64,000 nt of DNA from the NCBI RefSeq assembly GCF_014287635.1, contig NZ_JACOPH010000002.1, forward strand, positions 186,001 to 250,000. The letters are read 5' to 3'. Made by a program: the position numbers and the translations under genes. The notes under the pieces are model-generated. The model made no database searches. It was not told the origin of the DNA and saw only the letters and a list, made by a program, of their open reading frames with translations. Position 1 is the first letter of the stretch. Every line of letters starts with the position of its first letter. Positions 26,758 through 36,143 of this stretch are shown here, one piece after another. Source of the stretch: Roseburia zhanii. GTDB taxonomy: Bacteria > Bacillota > Clostridia > Lachnospirales > Lachnospiraceae.

Positions 26758-28305
26758 TTACTTTGCATACTCAGTGACGCGGGACTCCCGGATTACATTT
26801 ACCTTGATCTGTCCCGGATATTCCAATTCAGATTCTATCTGTTTTGAAATGTTACGCGCTAACAATACCATATCAGCATCGTTTACCTGCTCAGGAACTA
26901 CCATCACTCGAATCTCTCTACCTGCCTGAATGGCAAAAGATTTGTCTACCCCTTTAAAACTATTTGTAATATCTTCTAACTGTTTTAATCTGTTTGAATA
27001 TGTTTCTATTGTTTCCCGTCTTGCACCCGGACGTGCTGCGCTGATCGTATCAGCAGCCTGTACCAGACATGCAATCAAACTTTCTGGCTCTACATCACCA
27101 TGATGTGCCTCCACTGCATTGATAATCAGTGGAGATTCTTTGTATTTTCTACATAATTCAACACCAATTTGAATATGTGAACCTTCCATTTCATGATCTA
27201 CTGATTTTCCAATGTCATGTAGTAAACCTGCACGTTTTGCAGTACGGACATCTACACCAATCTCACCTGCTAAGAGTCCTGCAATCTGTGCAACTTCGAT
27301 TGAATGTTTCAATGCATTCTGTCCATAACTGGTTCTAAATTTCATACGTCCTAACAGACGTACCAGTTCTGGGTGAATTCCATGAACGCCTACTTCTAAT
27401 GTAGCAGCTTCGCCTTCTTCACGAATCATTGTTTCTACTTCTTTTTTGGCTTTTTCAACCATTTCTTCGATTCTTGCTGGATGAATACGTCCATCCACGA
27501 TCAATTTCTCTAATGCAATTCTTGCAATTTCCCTGCGAATAGGGTCAAATCCAGAAAGGATAACCGCTTCCGGCGTATCATCAATGATCAGATCTACACC
27601 TGTAAGTGTTTCTAATGTACGGATGTTACGTCCTTCACGTCCGATGATTCTTCCCTTCATCTCATCATTTGGAAGCTGGACAACGGAAATCGTAGTTTCT
27701 GCAACATGGTCAGCAGCACACTTCTGTATGGCTGTAACCACATAATCCCTTGCTTTCTTACCAGCTTCTTCCTTTGCCTGATTTTCCAGTTCTTTGATCA
27801 ATTTTGCGGTATCAAGTTTTACATCTTCTTCAACAGTTTTTAAAAGGTATTCTTTTGCCTGTTCGGAGGTAAGTCCTGAGATTCTTTCTAATTCCTGCAC
27901 GCGCTCTTCATTCAGCTTAGCAATTTCTGCTTTTTGTCTGTTCAGTTCTTCTTCCCTCGCAATGAAACCTGCTTCGCGCTTCTCGATAGACTCTAACTTT
28001 TTATCTAAGTTTTCTTCCTTTTGCACGATTCGTCTTTCATTACGCTGGATCTCAGCCCGACGTTCACGTATCTCTTTGTCTAAGTCATTCTTACTCTTGA
28101 TGGTTTCTTCTTTGACTTCGAGGAGAGTTTCACGCTTCTTCGTCTCGGCTGTCTTGACTGCTTCATCAATGATCTCTCTTGCCTTTTCTTCCGCACTTCC
28201 GATCTTCTGGTCAGAAACTTTCTTGCGGTAAGCAACGGTAATGAGATATGTGATCGGTACAGCAAGTACTAACGTGACTATCACAGCAATAATTACTTCT
28301 TGCAC
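26758..28305 (-). CDS. rny: Ribonuclease Y
   Basis: Membrane-anchored endoribonuclease that initiates mRNA decay in Firmicutes. The 515-residue protein has an N-terminal membrane helix ([22 protein letters not shown]), a long coiled coil (about 30-200) rich in Glu/Lys/Arg, a KH RNA-binding domain with [11 protein letters not shown], and an HD domain with [12 protein letters not shown]. The conventional frame could be read from a TTG at 28326, but a GTG at 28305 (MQEVIIA) has GGAGG at seven-base spacing and gives the normal N-terminus, so I used it. It is separated from recX upstream by 240 bases. Confidence 0.95.
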   Translation of the reverse strand: MQEVIIAVIVTLVLAVPITYLITVAYRKKVSDQKIGSAEEKAREIIDEAVKTAETKKRETLLEVKEETIKSKNDLDKEIRERRAEIQRNERRIVQKEENLDKKLESIEKREAGFIAREEELNRQKAEIAKLNEERVQELERISGLTSEQAKEYLLKTVEEDVKLDTAKLIKELENQAKEEAGKKARDYVVTAIQKCAADHVAETTISVVQLPNDEMKGRIIGREGRNIRTLETLTGVDLIIDDTPEAVILSGFDPIRREIARIALEKLIVDGRIHPARIEEMVEKAKKEVETMIREEGEAATLEVGVHGIHPELVRLLGRMKFRTSYGQNALKHSIEVAQIAGLLAGEIGVDVRTAKRAGLLHDIGKSVDHEMEGSHIQIGVELCRKYKESPLIINAVEAHHGDVEPESLIACLVQAADTISAARPGARRETIETYSNRLKQLEDITNSFKGVDKSFAIQAGREIRVMVVPEQVNDADMVLLARNISKQIESELEYPGQIKVNVIRESRVTEYAK

Positions 28306-28449
28306 AGGAGCACCTCCTTTATTCAATTTTCATTGTACATATAACAAAAACTAATTCTTATCTGTCATAATTAACAATATATAAATATTATACTTTATTG
28401 CCAATTATGTCAAGTAGTTCTGACGCATCACATGAACTGTCCATACAGT

Positions 28450-28473
28450 ACCTAAACACCTGCTGTTTAGGTA
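28450..28473. repeat. Small hairpin upstream of rny
   Basis: ACCTAAACA with TGTTTAGGT, about 145 bases upstream of the rny start. It could be a leader structure or part of the adjacent repeat; the function is unknown. Confidence 0.4.
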
Positions 28474-28491
28474 TGTAAGAACGTGATTCAA

Positions 28492-28540
28492 GAGTGAGCA
28501 GTCCCCTTTTTACGAAGCAAAATCTTATATGGGACTGCTC
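28492..28540. repeat. GAGCAGTCCC palindromic repeat, copy 2
   Basis: GAGTGAGCAGTCCCC, a short loop with TTTACGAAGCAAAA, and GGGACTGCTC. It matches copy 1 at 12815-12863 in inverted orientation and lies six bases past the recX stop, so it probably serves as its terminator. Confidence 0.75.
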
Positions 28541-28545
28541 AAAAG

Positions 28546-29172
28546 TTATAGTTCACAGTATGCCTGTGAACTATAACGCATCACAGCCATGATATCTGCC
28601 CCCTTAAATCCTCTGCGCATCAGAAACTGATACATTTTCCGATACTCTTTCTGATCTGCTGTATCTGCTGAAAATCCTTTTTTCTCAATCAGATCCATGA
28701 TCTGCTGACGCTCATCTGAAAAAAATTCTTCTTCTAAACTTCTTGTGATCACATCTGTTGAAATGCCTTTCTGCCGCAGGTCATTATATAGCCGTCTTCT
28801 ACTCCGCTTTTCCTGATGATAACGGATAAAAGTCTTTGCATAACGCAGATCATCCACATAATGATAATATTTCACATAATCGATTGCATCTTCTATGGAT
28901 TCCTCAGGATAACCATTCTGCAGCAGTTTCTCACGAAGCTGGTATTCTGTTCTCTCCTGCCGCTCTAAAATATGCATTGCCCGCTTCGTTGCACGTTTTC
29001 CGATGACTTCATGTATCAGCTGCTGATATTCTTCTTCTGTTAATTCTGATGTTTCTTTCAGATGAAAAGCAGACGCTTCTTTTCTATAAAGGCAGAATCT
29101 TATGGATTCATTCAGACAAAGTTCGACCCTGCCTTTTCCGAGTTCTTTATACTCTGTTACTATGTAATGCAT
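28546..29172 (-). CDS. recX: Regulatory protein RecX
   Basis: A 208-residue all-helical protein of the RecX family, which binds RecA filaments and modulates their activity. The family's repeated three-helix pattern is visible: RTEYQLREKLLQNGYPEESIEDAIDYV and RLYNDLRQKGISTDVI. Its ATG overlaps the recA stop codon by one base (TAATG), so it is translationally coupled to recA, the usual arrangement. It shares the SOS-controlled promoter of recA. Confidence 0.92.
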   Translation of the reverse strand: MHYIVTEYKELGKGRVELCLNESIRFCLYRKEASAFHLKETSELTEEEYQQLIHEVIGKRATKRAMHILERQERTEYQLREKLLQNGYPEESIEDAIDYVKYYHYVDDLRYAKTFIRYHQEKRSRRRLYNDLRQKGISTDVITRSLEEEFFSDERQQIMDLIEKKGFSADTADQKEYRKMYQFLMRRGFKGADIMAVMRYSSQAYCEL

Positions 29173-30299
29173 TATTCCTCTTTTGTATTCTTATCATCTT
29201 CTGGTTTTGCTGTTTCTTTTGACGGTTTAGCTGCTTTCTCTTCCGGCTTTTTCTCTGCTGTATTATCCTTATCATCAGATTCAATCAGTTCATAATGGAT
29301 ACGGACCTGCTTTTCTACATCGTCACGGATCTCCGGATGTTCTTTCAGATATTGTTTTGCATTCTCACGTCCCTGACCAATCTTTTCACCGTTGTATGCA
29401 TACCATGAACCTGATTTATTGATAACATTACAGTCTACCGCAAGATCAAGAATATCTCCTTCCCTTGAGATTCCCTGTCCAAACATGATATCAAACTCTG
29501 CCTCTTTAAATGGCGGAGCAACTTTATTCTTGACAACTTTAATACGGACTCTGTTTCCGACAAATTCGCCCGCCTGCTTTAAGGTATCTATCCTTCTGAC
29601 ATCTAATCGTACAGATGAATAAAATTTCAGTGCACGTCCACCAGTCGTTGTTTCCGGACTGCCGAACATTACCCCGACTTTCTCTCGAAGCTGATTGATA
29701 AATATAACAATACAGTTAGATTTGCTGATCAATGAAGTTAGTTTGCGCAATGCCTGTGACATCAGACGTGCCTGTAATCCGACATGGGAATCTCCCATAT
29801 CCCCATCAATCTCTGCCTTTGGTACAAGTGCAGCTACAGAGTCCACGATCACAATATCAATCGCACCGGAACGTACCATGGTTTCAGTGATCTCTAATGC
29901 CTGCTCCCCGCTGTCCGGCTGGGAAATATATAGATTATCGATATCTACCCCGATATTCTTTGCATAGACAGGATCAAGTGCATGTTCTGCATCGATAAAT
30001 CCTGCGATTCCGCCCATCTTCTGTACTTCTGCAACCACATGCAGGGCAACCGTTGTCTTACCACTCGATTCCGGTCCATAGATTTCGATCACACGTCCCT
30101 TCGGAAGTCCACCGATCCCAAGTGCAACATCTAAGCTTAATGCCCCTGTCGGAACTGCATCAACATTCATCTGTTTTGCAGATTCCCCAAGCTTCATAAT
30201 AGAGCCTTTGCCATAATCTTTCTCGATCTTAGCGATCGCTGCATCTAATGCCTGTAATTTATTTTCTATCTTTTCTTCTTTCTTATCGTCCTTTGCCAT
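29172..30299 (-). CDS. recA: Recombinase A
   Basis: Central homologous recombination and SOS protein. The 375-residue product has Walker [10 protein letters not shown] (75-83), the [12 protein letters not shown]alker B region, the [12 protein letters not shown] loop and the acidic Lys/Glu tail usual in clostridial RecA. The start is the ATG at 30299 ([10 protein letters not shown]) with AAGGAG; an in-frame extension to 30347 overlaps the promoter and can be dismissed. It is followed by overlapping recX. A LexA box lies in the promoter. Confidence 0.98.
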   Translation of the reverse strand: MAKDDKKEEKIENKLQALDAAIAKIEKDYGKGSIMKLGESAKQMNVDAVPTGALSLDVALGIGGLPKGRVIEIYGPESSGKTTVALHVVAEVQKMGGIAGFIDAEHALDPVYAKNIGVDIDNLYISQPDSGEQALEITETMVRSGAIDIVIVDSVAALVPKAEIDGDMGDSHVGLQARLMSQALRKLTSLISKSNCIVIFINQLREKVGVMFGSPETTTGGRALKFYSSVRLDVRRIDTLKQAGEFVGNRVRIKVVKNKVAPPFKEAEFDIMFGQGISREGDILDLAVDCNVINKSGSWYAYNGEKIGQGRENAKQYLKEHPEIRDDVEKQVRIHYELIESDDKDNTAEKKPEEKAAKPSKETAKPEDDKNTKEE

Positions 30300-30320
30300 A
30301 ATGATCTCCTTCAACATTTG

Positions 30321-30334
30321 CGAACTTATGTTCG
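30321..30334 (-). promoter_or_regulatory. LexA (SOS) box in the recA promoter
   Basis: CGAACTTATGTTCG is a perfect palindromic match to the Gram-positive SOS box (CGAAC-N4-GTTCG). It lies about 23-36 bases upstream of the recA ATG and just downstream of the predicted +1, where bound LexA would block transcription. Confidence 0.9.
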
Positions 30335-30346
30335 TTTCTAGTAACA

Positions 30347-30375
30347 ATAGTAGTATACTTTTCCAAAAAAGTCAA
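30347..30375 (-). promoter_or_regulatory. Promoter of recA
   Basis: TTGACT (30375-30370), 17-base spacer, TACTAT (30352-30347) on the minus strand. Transcription would begin near 30340, next to the LexA box. Confidence 0.75.
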
Positions 30376-30472
30376 CTACAAACTTTAAATTTTTTATAAT
30401 AGGGATTGTAAGTGGAATCTTTGCTGTCTGCAAAATAACCTATCATCTATGATATAAAATCTTTCAGATAAA

Positions 30473-30510
30473 AGAAAAAAGACAGTTGAATCATTTCTTC
30501 AACTGCCTTT
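30473..30510 (-). terminator. Terminator of the prfC-thioredoxin transcript
   Basis: GACAGTTGAA with TTCAACTGCC (one mismatch) followed on the minus strand by CTTTTTTCTTTT. It lies 30-60 bases past the thioredoxin stop. Confidence 0.8.
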
Positions 30511-30536
30511 TAGTATAAATTTTCTTAAAATACTTG

Positions 30537-30857
30537 TCAAGCAATACCTGCCACAAAATCTTTCAGTTCTTCTAACTGCTGTACTCCTGACACACGTTTT
30601 ACAAATACGCCTTTGTCCATCAGCACCAGAGTCGGAATGCTCATAATCTGGTATTTTAAAGCCAGAGCCGCTTCTTCATCAACATTAACTTTTCCGATCT
30701 TAACGGCATCTCCCATCTCTTTTACAAATTCCTCTAAGATCATGGACTGCATTTTGCAGGGCATACACCACTCTGCCCAGAAATCTAAAATAACAGGTAC
30801 TTTACATGCCAATACTTCATCATCAAAATTATCTTTTGTAATTGTTGTCATTTCCAT
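30537..30857 (-). CDS. Thioredoxin with a CMPC active site
   Basis: A 106-residue thioredoxin-fold protein with the redox pair at Cys31 and Cys34 (EWCMPCK), where standard thioredoxin has WCGPC, and the cis-proline loop MSIPTLVLM. Replacement of Gly by Met should change redox potential or partner choice; it is probably a thioredoxin paralogue, reducing disulfides in the cytoplasm. The ATG at 30857 has AGGAG eight bases upstream. It is 18 bases from the prfC stop, so it is cotranscribed with it, and is followed by a terminator. No thioredoxin reductase is adjacent. Confidence 0.9.
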   Translation of the reverse strand: MEMTTITKDNFDDEVLACKVPVILDFWAEWCMPCKMQSMILEEFVKEMGDAVKIGKVNVDEEAALALKYQIMSIPTLVLMDKGVFVKRVSGVQQLEELKDFVAGIA

Positions 30858-30875
30858 ACAAAACGCTCCTTTACT

Positions 30876-32468
30876 TTAGTTCTTTCCAAACTCAGCCAGT
30901 TCAAGTCCCTCATTTCTGTCAAGCGTCATGCCGACACTCCATTCATTGACAAAGATAAGTAACGGATTGCCCTTAAGATCCTGAATTTTTTTCATATCCG
31001 ATGTACCGGTCAGTTTATCAATATCGATATCCTTATTTTCAATCCAGCGGATATATTCGTGTGGGAGATTTTCAAGACGGATCTCCACGTTGTATTCATT
31101 TTCCAGACGATATTTTAAAACATCAAACTGAAGCACACCTACAACGCCTACGATGATCTCCTCCATCCCCATGCCGTATTCCTGAAAGATCTGGATCGCA
31201 CCTTCCTGTGCAATCTGCGTGATACCTTTGACAAACTGTTTCCGCTTCATGGTATCTAACTGCCGCACTCTTGCAAAATGTTCCGGTGCAAATGTCGGGA
31301 TACCTTCAAATTCGAACGGTTTTGCTGCTGTTGTGATCGTATCACCAATAGAAAAAATCCCCGGATCAAACACACCGATGATATCACCGGCATAAGCTTC
31401 TTCGATAATCTTTCTCTCCTGTGCCATCATCTGCTGTGGCTGGGATAATTTGATCTTTTTGTTGCCACCCTGTACATGGGTAACTTCCATGCCTGCAGTA
31501 AATTTACCGGAACAGATACGCATAAATGCGATCCTATCCCTGTGGTTTTTATTCATATTTGCCTGGATCTTAAAGACAAATGCGGAAAAATCTTCATCAA
31601 ACGGATCTTTTTCTCCCTCATTTGACCGTCTTGGCAATGGAGAATATGTCATCTGTAAAAAATGCTTTAAAAATGTTTCCACACCAAAATTTGTCAGTGC
31701 AGAACCGAAAAATACAGGTGAAAGTTCTCCCTTTGATACAAGATCCATGTCAAATTCTGCGCTTGCACCGTCTAAGAGTTCGATCTCCTCCAGCAGTTTC
31801 TCGTAATTTTCTTCACCGATCTCTGCCAAAAGGGAATCATCATCGATCGAAAGGATCTTTTCTTCTCCCTCTTTTGTTCCTTTTTGTGTATCACTGTAGA
31901 GCATGACTTCTTTTTTGTTGCGGTCATAGACTCCTTTAAAATTCTTACCGGAACCGATCGGCCAGTTGATTGGACAGGTTGCGATCCCTAATTCCTTTTC
32001 GATCTCATCTAACAGATCAAAGGTATCGTTCGCATCACGATCCATCTTATTGATAAATGTAAAGATCGGGATATGCCGCATCACGCAGACTTTAAATAAT
32101 TTTCTTGTCTGTGCCTCTACACCTTTTGAACCGTCAATGACCATGACTGCGGAATCTGCTGCCATCAGTGTACGGTAAGTATCTTCCGAGAAGTCCTGAT
32201 GCCCCGGTGTATCTAAGATGTTGATACAATATCCGTCATAGTTAAACTGTAATACAGAAGAAGTAACAGAAATACCTCTTTCTTTTTCTATTTCCATCCA
32301 GTCGGAAACTGCATGTCTTGCGGTTGCCTTACCTTTGACAGAACCTGCTAAATTGATCGCTCCTCCATAGAGAAGAAATTTCTCTGTTAATGTCGTTTTT
32401 CCGGCATCCGGATGGGATATGATCGCAAATGTCCTTCTTTTTTCTATTTCTTTTCTTAAATCAGCCAA
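30876..32468 (-). CDS. prfC: Peptide chain release factor 3
   Basis: GTPase that recycles RF1/RF2 from the ribosome after termination. The 530-residue protein has the EF-G-like G domain (SHPDAGKTTLTEKFL, DTPGHQDF, NKMDRD) and the RF3-specific domains, including PTFAPEHFARVR and the late VGVLQFDVLKYRLENEYNVE. I take a TTG at 32468 (LADLRKEIEKRR) as the start because GGAGG lies seven bases upstream and family members begin at about this point; the in-frame ATG-like start at 32507 has no site. It is cotranscribed with the thioredoxin gene. Confidence 0.93.
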   Translation of the reverse strand: MADLRKEIEKRRTFAIISHPDAGKTTLTEKFLLYGGAINLAGSVKGKATARHAVSDWMEIEKERGISVTSSVLQFNYDGYCINILDTPGHQDFSEDTYRTLMAADSAVMVIDGSKGVEAQTRKLFKVCVMRHIPIFTFINKMDRDANDTFDLLDEIEKELGIATCPINWPIGSGKNFKGVYDRNKKEVMLYSDTQKGTKEGEEKILSIDDDSLLAEIGEENYEKLLEEIELLDGASAEFDMDLVSKGELSPVFFGSALTNFGVETFLKHFLQMTYSPLPRRSNEGEKDPFDEDFSAFVFKIQANMNKNHRDRIAFMRICSGKFTAGMEVTHVQGGNKKIKLSQPQQMMAQERKIIEEAYAGDIIGVFDPGIFSIGDTITTAAKPFEFEGIPTFAPEHFARVRQLDTMKRKQFVKGITQIAQEGAIQIFQEYGMGMEEIIVGVVGVLQFDVLKYRLENEYNVEIRLENLPHEYIRWIENKDIDIDKLTGTSDMKKIQDLKGNPLLIFVNEWSVGMTLDRNEGLELAEFGKN

Positions 32469-32509
32469 AATAATTCCTCCGAACCATAATGTAATCGTAA
32501 CTGTCACAT

Positions 32510-32518
32510 ATTATAACA
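32510..32518 (-). promoter_or_regulatory. Extended -10 element upstream of prfC
   Basis: TGTTATAAT, a perfect extended -10, about 42 bases upstream of the proposed TTG start, in the gap between the protease gene and prfC. An alternative pair TTGACA-17-TAAAAT lies a little further upstream over the end of the protease gene. Confidence 0.5.
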
Positions 32519-32530
32519 AACTATTCTATT

Positions 32531-33157
32531 TTATACTATGGTTTTTCCACTGTCAACAGCCACAGCTGCCATTTCACGCTGTTCTTTGTGCCTCATTTCC
32601 ACAAGTGCCTTCGGATAAGCAATACAGCCATGGTTGTGCCATGGATCGTTAAAATAATAAGATGTATCATCATAGCCCACCAAAAGCATACAGTGCTCAT
32701 TGGAGATCCATGTAAATCTGCTTTCATCTGACAGATACCAGTCAGGACCTATGATCGTTTCTTTTAAATCGATACTTGCCCAGTAGATCACAGGGATATC
32801 GTGATCAATATAATTTTTTATCATATCTTCCATGGACATTCCGGTAATGTCTTCTGCTCTCTTTGGAATTTGTTTTTCTTTAAATAACCTGTTTAATGCG
32901 GAAACGATCACCGGCGGATAACACCCGAAAGAATCTGCATCATACGGACTTCCCGCAAACTTGAAAAAAGGGTCAGGGCCGTAAAGCCTGTCCCCTTTTT
33001 TCTGCATTGGTTCTTTTATCAGATAATCATCGATAAACTGCTCTGGTGTGACCATAATTTTAAGATACCATAAAAGCATGACTGTAGAGATACTCTCACA
33101 TCCTGTCGGATACTCTTTCGTCTGGTCGATATAAGGTACTTTGATCACCTTTTTCAT
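32531..33157 (-). CDS. C39-like (papain-fold) cysteine peptidase, cytoplasmic
   Basis: A 208-residue protein of the peptidase C39-like clan. The likely triad is Cys20 in PTGCES, His155 in NEHCMLLVGYD and Asp171 in FNDPW, all in the expected order and context. It has no signal peptide or transmembrane helix, so it acts in the cytoplasm unless secreted otherwise. Its ATG overlaps the stop codon of the NhaC gene (ATGA), which indicates translational coupling and a shared role. Its substrate is unknown; the peptidase activity is inferred from the motifs. Confidence 0.85.
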   Translation of the reverse strand: MKKVIKVPYIDQTKEYPTGCESISTVMLLWYLKIMVTPEQFIDDYLIKEPMQKKGDRLYGPDPFFKFAGSPYDADSFGCYPPVIVSALNRLFKEKQIPKRAEDITGMSMEDMIKNYIDHDIPVIYWASIDLKETIIGPDWYLSDESRFTWISNEHCMLLVGYDDTSYYFNDPWHNHGCIAYPKALVEMRHKEQREMAAVAVDSGKTIV

Positions 33158-34656
33158 GCTGTTTTCTTACTCTCCTTTTTACGGATCGCAAATAATACTG
33201 CGATCAAGATCACTGCTGAACTGCCAAGTGAGATCAGCCAGTTTTCACTGATACCTGCGATCAGATAACCGACGATACAGATGACTGCCACGATGGCTGC
33301 ATACTGCATCTGCGTCTGTACGTGATTGATATGGTTACTCTGTGCACCGGATGATGACATGATCGTCGTATCGGAGATCGGTGAAACATGGTCACCACAT
33401 ACTGCACCTGCTAAAACTGCGGAAACTGCAATGATCATCATTTCTTCATCACTGCCTGCATACATACCGACAACGATTGGTACTAAAATGGCAAATGTGC
33501 CCCATGAAGTACCTGTAGAAAATGCTAAAAATACAGCGATACAGAACATGACTGCCGGAATGACTACACTTGCAGTTGCATTGGCACCTACAGTACTTTT
33601 GACAAAATCAGAAATTCCAAGATTGTCCCCCATTCCTTTTAATGTCCATGCAAATGTCAGAATCAGAATTGCCGGAAGCATCAGTTTTGCACCTTCTACT
33701 AAAGCGCCCATAAAATTCTTAAAGGAAATAACTTTTCTCGGCAGATAAAGAACTGCCATAAAGATCACAGTTACCATTGTAGCAAAGATCAGACTCATCT
33801 CAGCATCACAGTTTGCAAATGCATCGATCACATTTCCTGCCCCGCCTAAGAATCCGGTATAGACCATTGCAAATACTGCCGATACGATCAAAACTGCTAC
33901 CGGAAGTACAAGGTCGATCACCTTACCGTTAGGATTGACATGTTTCTCTGCTTCCTGCATTGCTTCAAATTCTTCCCTGCCTGATGTAAACAGATCTCCG
34001 TTTGCTGCATTCTGTTCATGCTTTTTCATTAAACCAAAATCTAAATTCCAGCCGATTACGAACAGTACCATTAAAATTGTCAGCAATGCGTACAGATTAT
34101 ACGGAATTGTCCGTAAAAACAGCTGGAATCCAGTCAGTGAACTATCTTCCGGCACATAGGAATTGACTGCTGCTGCCCAGCTTGAGATCGGAGCAATGAT
34201 GCAGACCGGAGCAGCTGTTGCATCAATGATATATGCTAATTTTGCCCTTGAAACCTTAAACTTATCCGTTACCGGACGCATAACAGAACCAACTGTCAGA
34301 CAGTTGAAATAATCATCTACAAAGATCAATATTCCAAGTCCGGTCGTTGCATATAATGCACCTTTTTTATTCTTGATCTTACTGCTCGCCCAGTTTCCAT
34401 AGGCTGCTGAACCACCTGACTGCGACATCAATACAATGATCATACCTAACAGTACATCAAAGATGATGATATTTAAGTTCATACTATCTGTCATTGTGTT
34501 AAATAATGTTTCAAATGTCGCCCAAGGCTGAAATCCTGCTGTAAATAATGCACCTAATAATACACCACAAAACAGTGATACATAAACTTCTTTTGTTATC
34601 AATGCTAATACGATTGCTACGATCGGCGGAACGATCGACCACCATGTTCCATACAT
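33154..34656 (-). CDS. NhaC family Na+/H+ antiporter
   Basis: A 500-residue integral membrane protein with about 11-12 transmembrane helices. It matches the NhaC family: GVLLGALFTAGF in the first helices, the ILIFVDDYFNCLTVG motif and the late GTSWGTFAILVPIVVGMYAG and GAVCGDHVSPISDTTIMSSSGA segments that line the ion path. It should exchange sodium for protons (or, in some relatives, malate/lactate), regulating ion balance; the exact substrate is not certain. The ATG at 34656 has GGGGAG. It is directly coupled to the C39-like peptidase gene. Confidence 0.92.
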   Translation of the reverse strand: MYGTWWSIVPPIVAIVLALITKEVYVSLFCGVLLGALFTAGFQPWATFETLFNTMTDSMNLNIIIFDVLLGMIIVLMSQSGGSAAYGNWASSKIKNKKGALYATTGLGILIFVDDYFNCLTVGSVMRPVTDKFKVSRAKLAYIIDATAAPVCIIAPISSWAAAVNSYVPEDSSLTGFQLFLRTIPYNLYALLTILMVLFVIGWNLDFGLMKKHEQNAANGDLFTSGREEFEAMQEAEKHVNPNGKVIDLVLPVAVLIVSAVFAMVYTGFLGGAGNVIDAFANCDAEMSLIFATMVTVIFMAVLYLPRKVISFKNFMGALVEGAKLMLPAILILTFAWTLKGMGDNLGISDFVKSTVGANATASVVIPAVMFCIAVFLAFSTGTSWGTFAILVPIVVGMYAGSDEEMMIIAVSAVLAGAVCGDHVSPISDTTIMSSSGAQSNHINHVQTQMQYAAIVAVICIVGYLIAGISENWLISLGSSAVILIAVLFAIRKKESKKTA

Positions 34657-34692
34657 AGGAAACTCCCCTCTTTCTTTTGTTTTTTACGTTAT

Positions 34693-34884
34693 AACTATTC
34701 AGAACCCCACTCATATATTCGCAAAACCGCACGATAAATCGTGCTTTACCGCTGCTTTGCAGCTATTTTGCTCATATATGGGGCGGTGGCTCTATTCGAG
34801 CCACCTTACGAATCATAAAAACTGCTACTTACATGCAAGCATGACGTATCAATTTTTATGATTCTAAGGGGTTCTGAATAGTTA
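34693..34884. repeat. Composite palindromic element, ATTCAGAACCCC family, full member
   Basis: 192 bases bounded by AACTATTCAGAACCCC and its inverse GGGGTTCTGAATAGTT. The left half has the CACGATAAATCGTG hairpin and GCTGCTTTGCAGC; the right half has GAATCATAAAAA and TTTTTATGATTC around a loop. It fills the gap between nhaC and deoB and contains no coding frame. It relates to 17800-17876 (left half) and 59490-59567 (ends). Confidence 0.8.
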
Positions 34885-34891
34885 GTTTACG

Positions 34892-36043
34892 TTATAGGAT
34901 ACTGCTGCCCTCACACTCTGGTGTCAGGTCAAATAATTTCAGGATTGTTGCGGCAATATCGCAAAATCCTTTTCGTGTGCCAAAATTGATGCCGGATGGG
35001 ATACTTTCTCCGACCATTAAAAGCGGCGTGTACTCTCTGGAATGATCTGTTGACGGTGTACTCGGATCACATCCATGGTCTGCGGTGATCATCAACACAT
35101 CATCTTTTCTCATTCTCTGTAACAGCTTTGGCACCTGAAGATCAAAATACGTCAGCGCTTTTGCATAACCGTCCACATCATTGCGATGTCCGTAAAGCAT
35201 ATCATAATCTACCAGATTGGTAAAACACAGACCTTCAAAATCTTTTTCCATATATGCGAGCGTTTTTTGGATACCATCTTCATTACCGGTAGTCCTTACA
35301 TATTCTGTAATGCCACGCTCTGCAAATACATCAATGATCTTGCCGACAGAAAGCACATCATAACCTTCTTCTTTTAGCTGGTCTAACATCGTAACCTTAG
35401 GCGGTTCTAAAGAAAAATCATGCCGTCTGACGGTTCTTGTAAACTTTCCGGCCTCTCCGGTAAATGGTCTTGCGATCACTCGTCCCACGCCATTTTCACC
35501 CTGCAGGATCTCTCTTGCGATCTTACAGTACTCATACAGCTTTTCTACCGGAACGATCTTCTCATGGGCTGCCACCTGAAAAACAGAATCTGCTGAGGTA
35601 TAGACGATCAGATCTCCTGTCTGTAGATGTTTCTCCCCATAATCACGTATCACATCTGTACCGGAATACGGCTTATTGCACAAAACACCTCTGTTCGTTC
35701 TCTTTTTAAATTCTTCAATCACTGCTTTTGGAAATCCATTCGGATACGTCGGCAATGGTGCTTTGGATACAATACCTGCAATTTCCCAATGTCCGATGGT
35801 GGTATCTTTTCCTTTGGATAATTCTTCCATACGGGCAAAAGAGCCAGTGGGATTTTTCTCTTTTTCCCCGATATCAACACCATCTATATTAAAAAATCCA
35901 AGTTTACGCATATTCGGCATAGAAAAATATGGACTTTTTGATGCTGCAAGAAGTGTGTTGCTGCCTGCATCACCATAATCTGCCGCATCCGGCATTTCCC
36001 CTATGCCTACACTGTCTAATACGATCAAAAATACCCGTTTCAT
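34892..36043 (-). CDS. deoB: Phosphopentomutase
   Basis: Interconverts ribose 1-phosphate and ribose 5-phosphate (and the deoxy forms) in nucleoside salvage. The 383-residue protein has the alkaline-phosphatase fold: VLDSVGIGEMPDAADYGDAGSNT at the metal-binding N-terminus, KGKDTTIGHWEIAG in the middle (DTTIGHWE) and ITADHGCDPSTPSTDHSREYTPLL near the end. The ATG at 36043 has GGAGG. It is a single gene; its 3' end abuts the palindromic element. Confidence 0.97.
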   Translation of the reverse strand: MKRVFLIVLDSVGIGEMPDAADYGDAGSNTLLAASKSPYFSMPNMRKLGFFNIDGVDIGEKEKNPTGSFARMEELSKGKDTTIGHWEIAGIVSKAPLPTYPNGFPKAVIEEFKKRTNRGVLCNKPYSGTDVIRDYGEKHLQTGDLIVYTSADSVFQVAAHEKIVPVEKLYEYCKIAREILQGENGVGRVIARPFTGEAGKFTRTVRRHDFSLEPPKVTMLDQLKEEGYDVLSVGKIIDVFAERGITEYVRTTGNEDGIQKTLAYMEKDFEGLCFTNLVDYDMLYGHRNDVDGYAKALTYFDLQVPKLLQRMRKDDVLMITADHGCDPSTPSTDHSREYTPLLMVGESIPSGINFGTRKGFCDIAATILKLFDLTPECEGSSIL

Positions 36044-36066
36044 GGTGCACCTCCATTTTCATATAT

Positions 36067-36096
36067 AAAAGCACCGCAGGCTAAAATTCCTGCGGT
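36067..36096 (-). terminator. Terminator of the two-component operon
   Basis: ACCGCAGG with CCTGCGGT, followed on the minus strand by GCTTTTAT, 48 bases past the sensor kinase stop. Confidence 0.75.
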
Positions 36097-36143
36097 TACT
36101 ATTCTACCATATTCTTCTATTGTTTGTAAATTACTCTTAAGGC

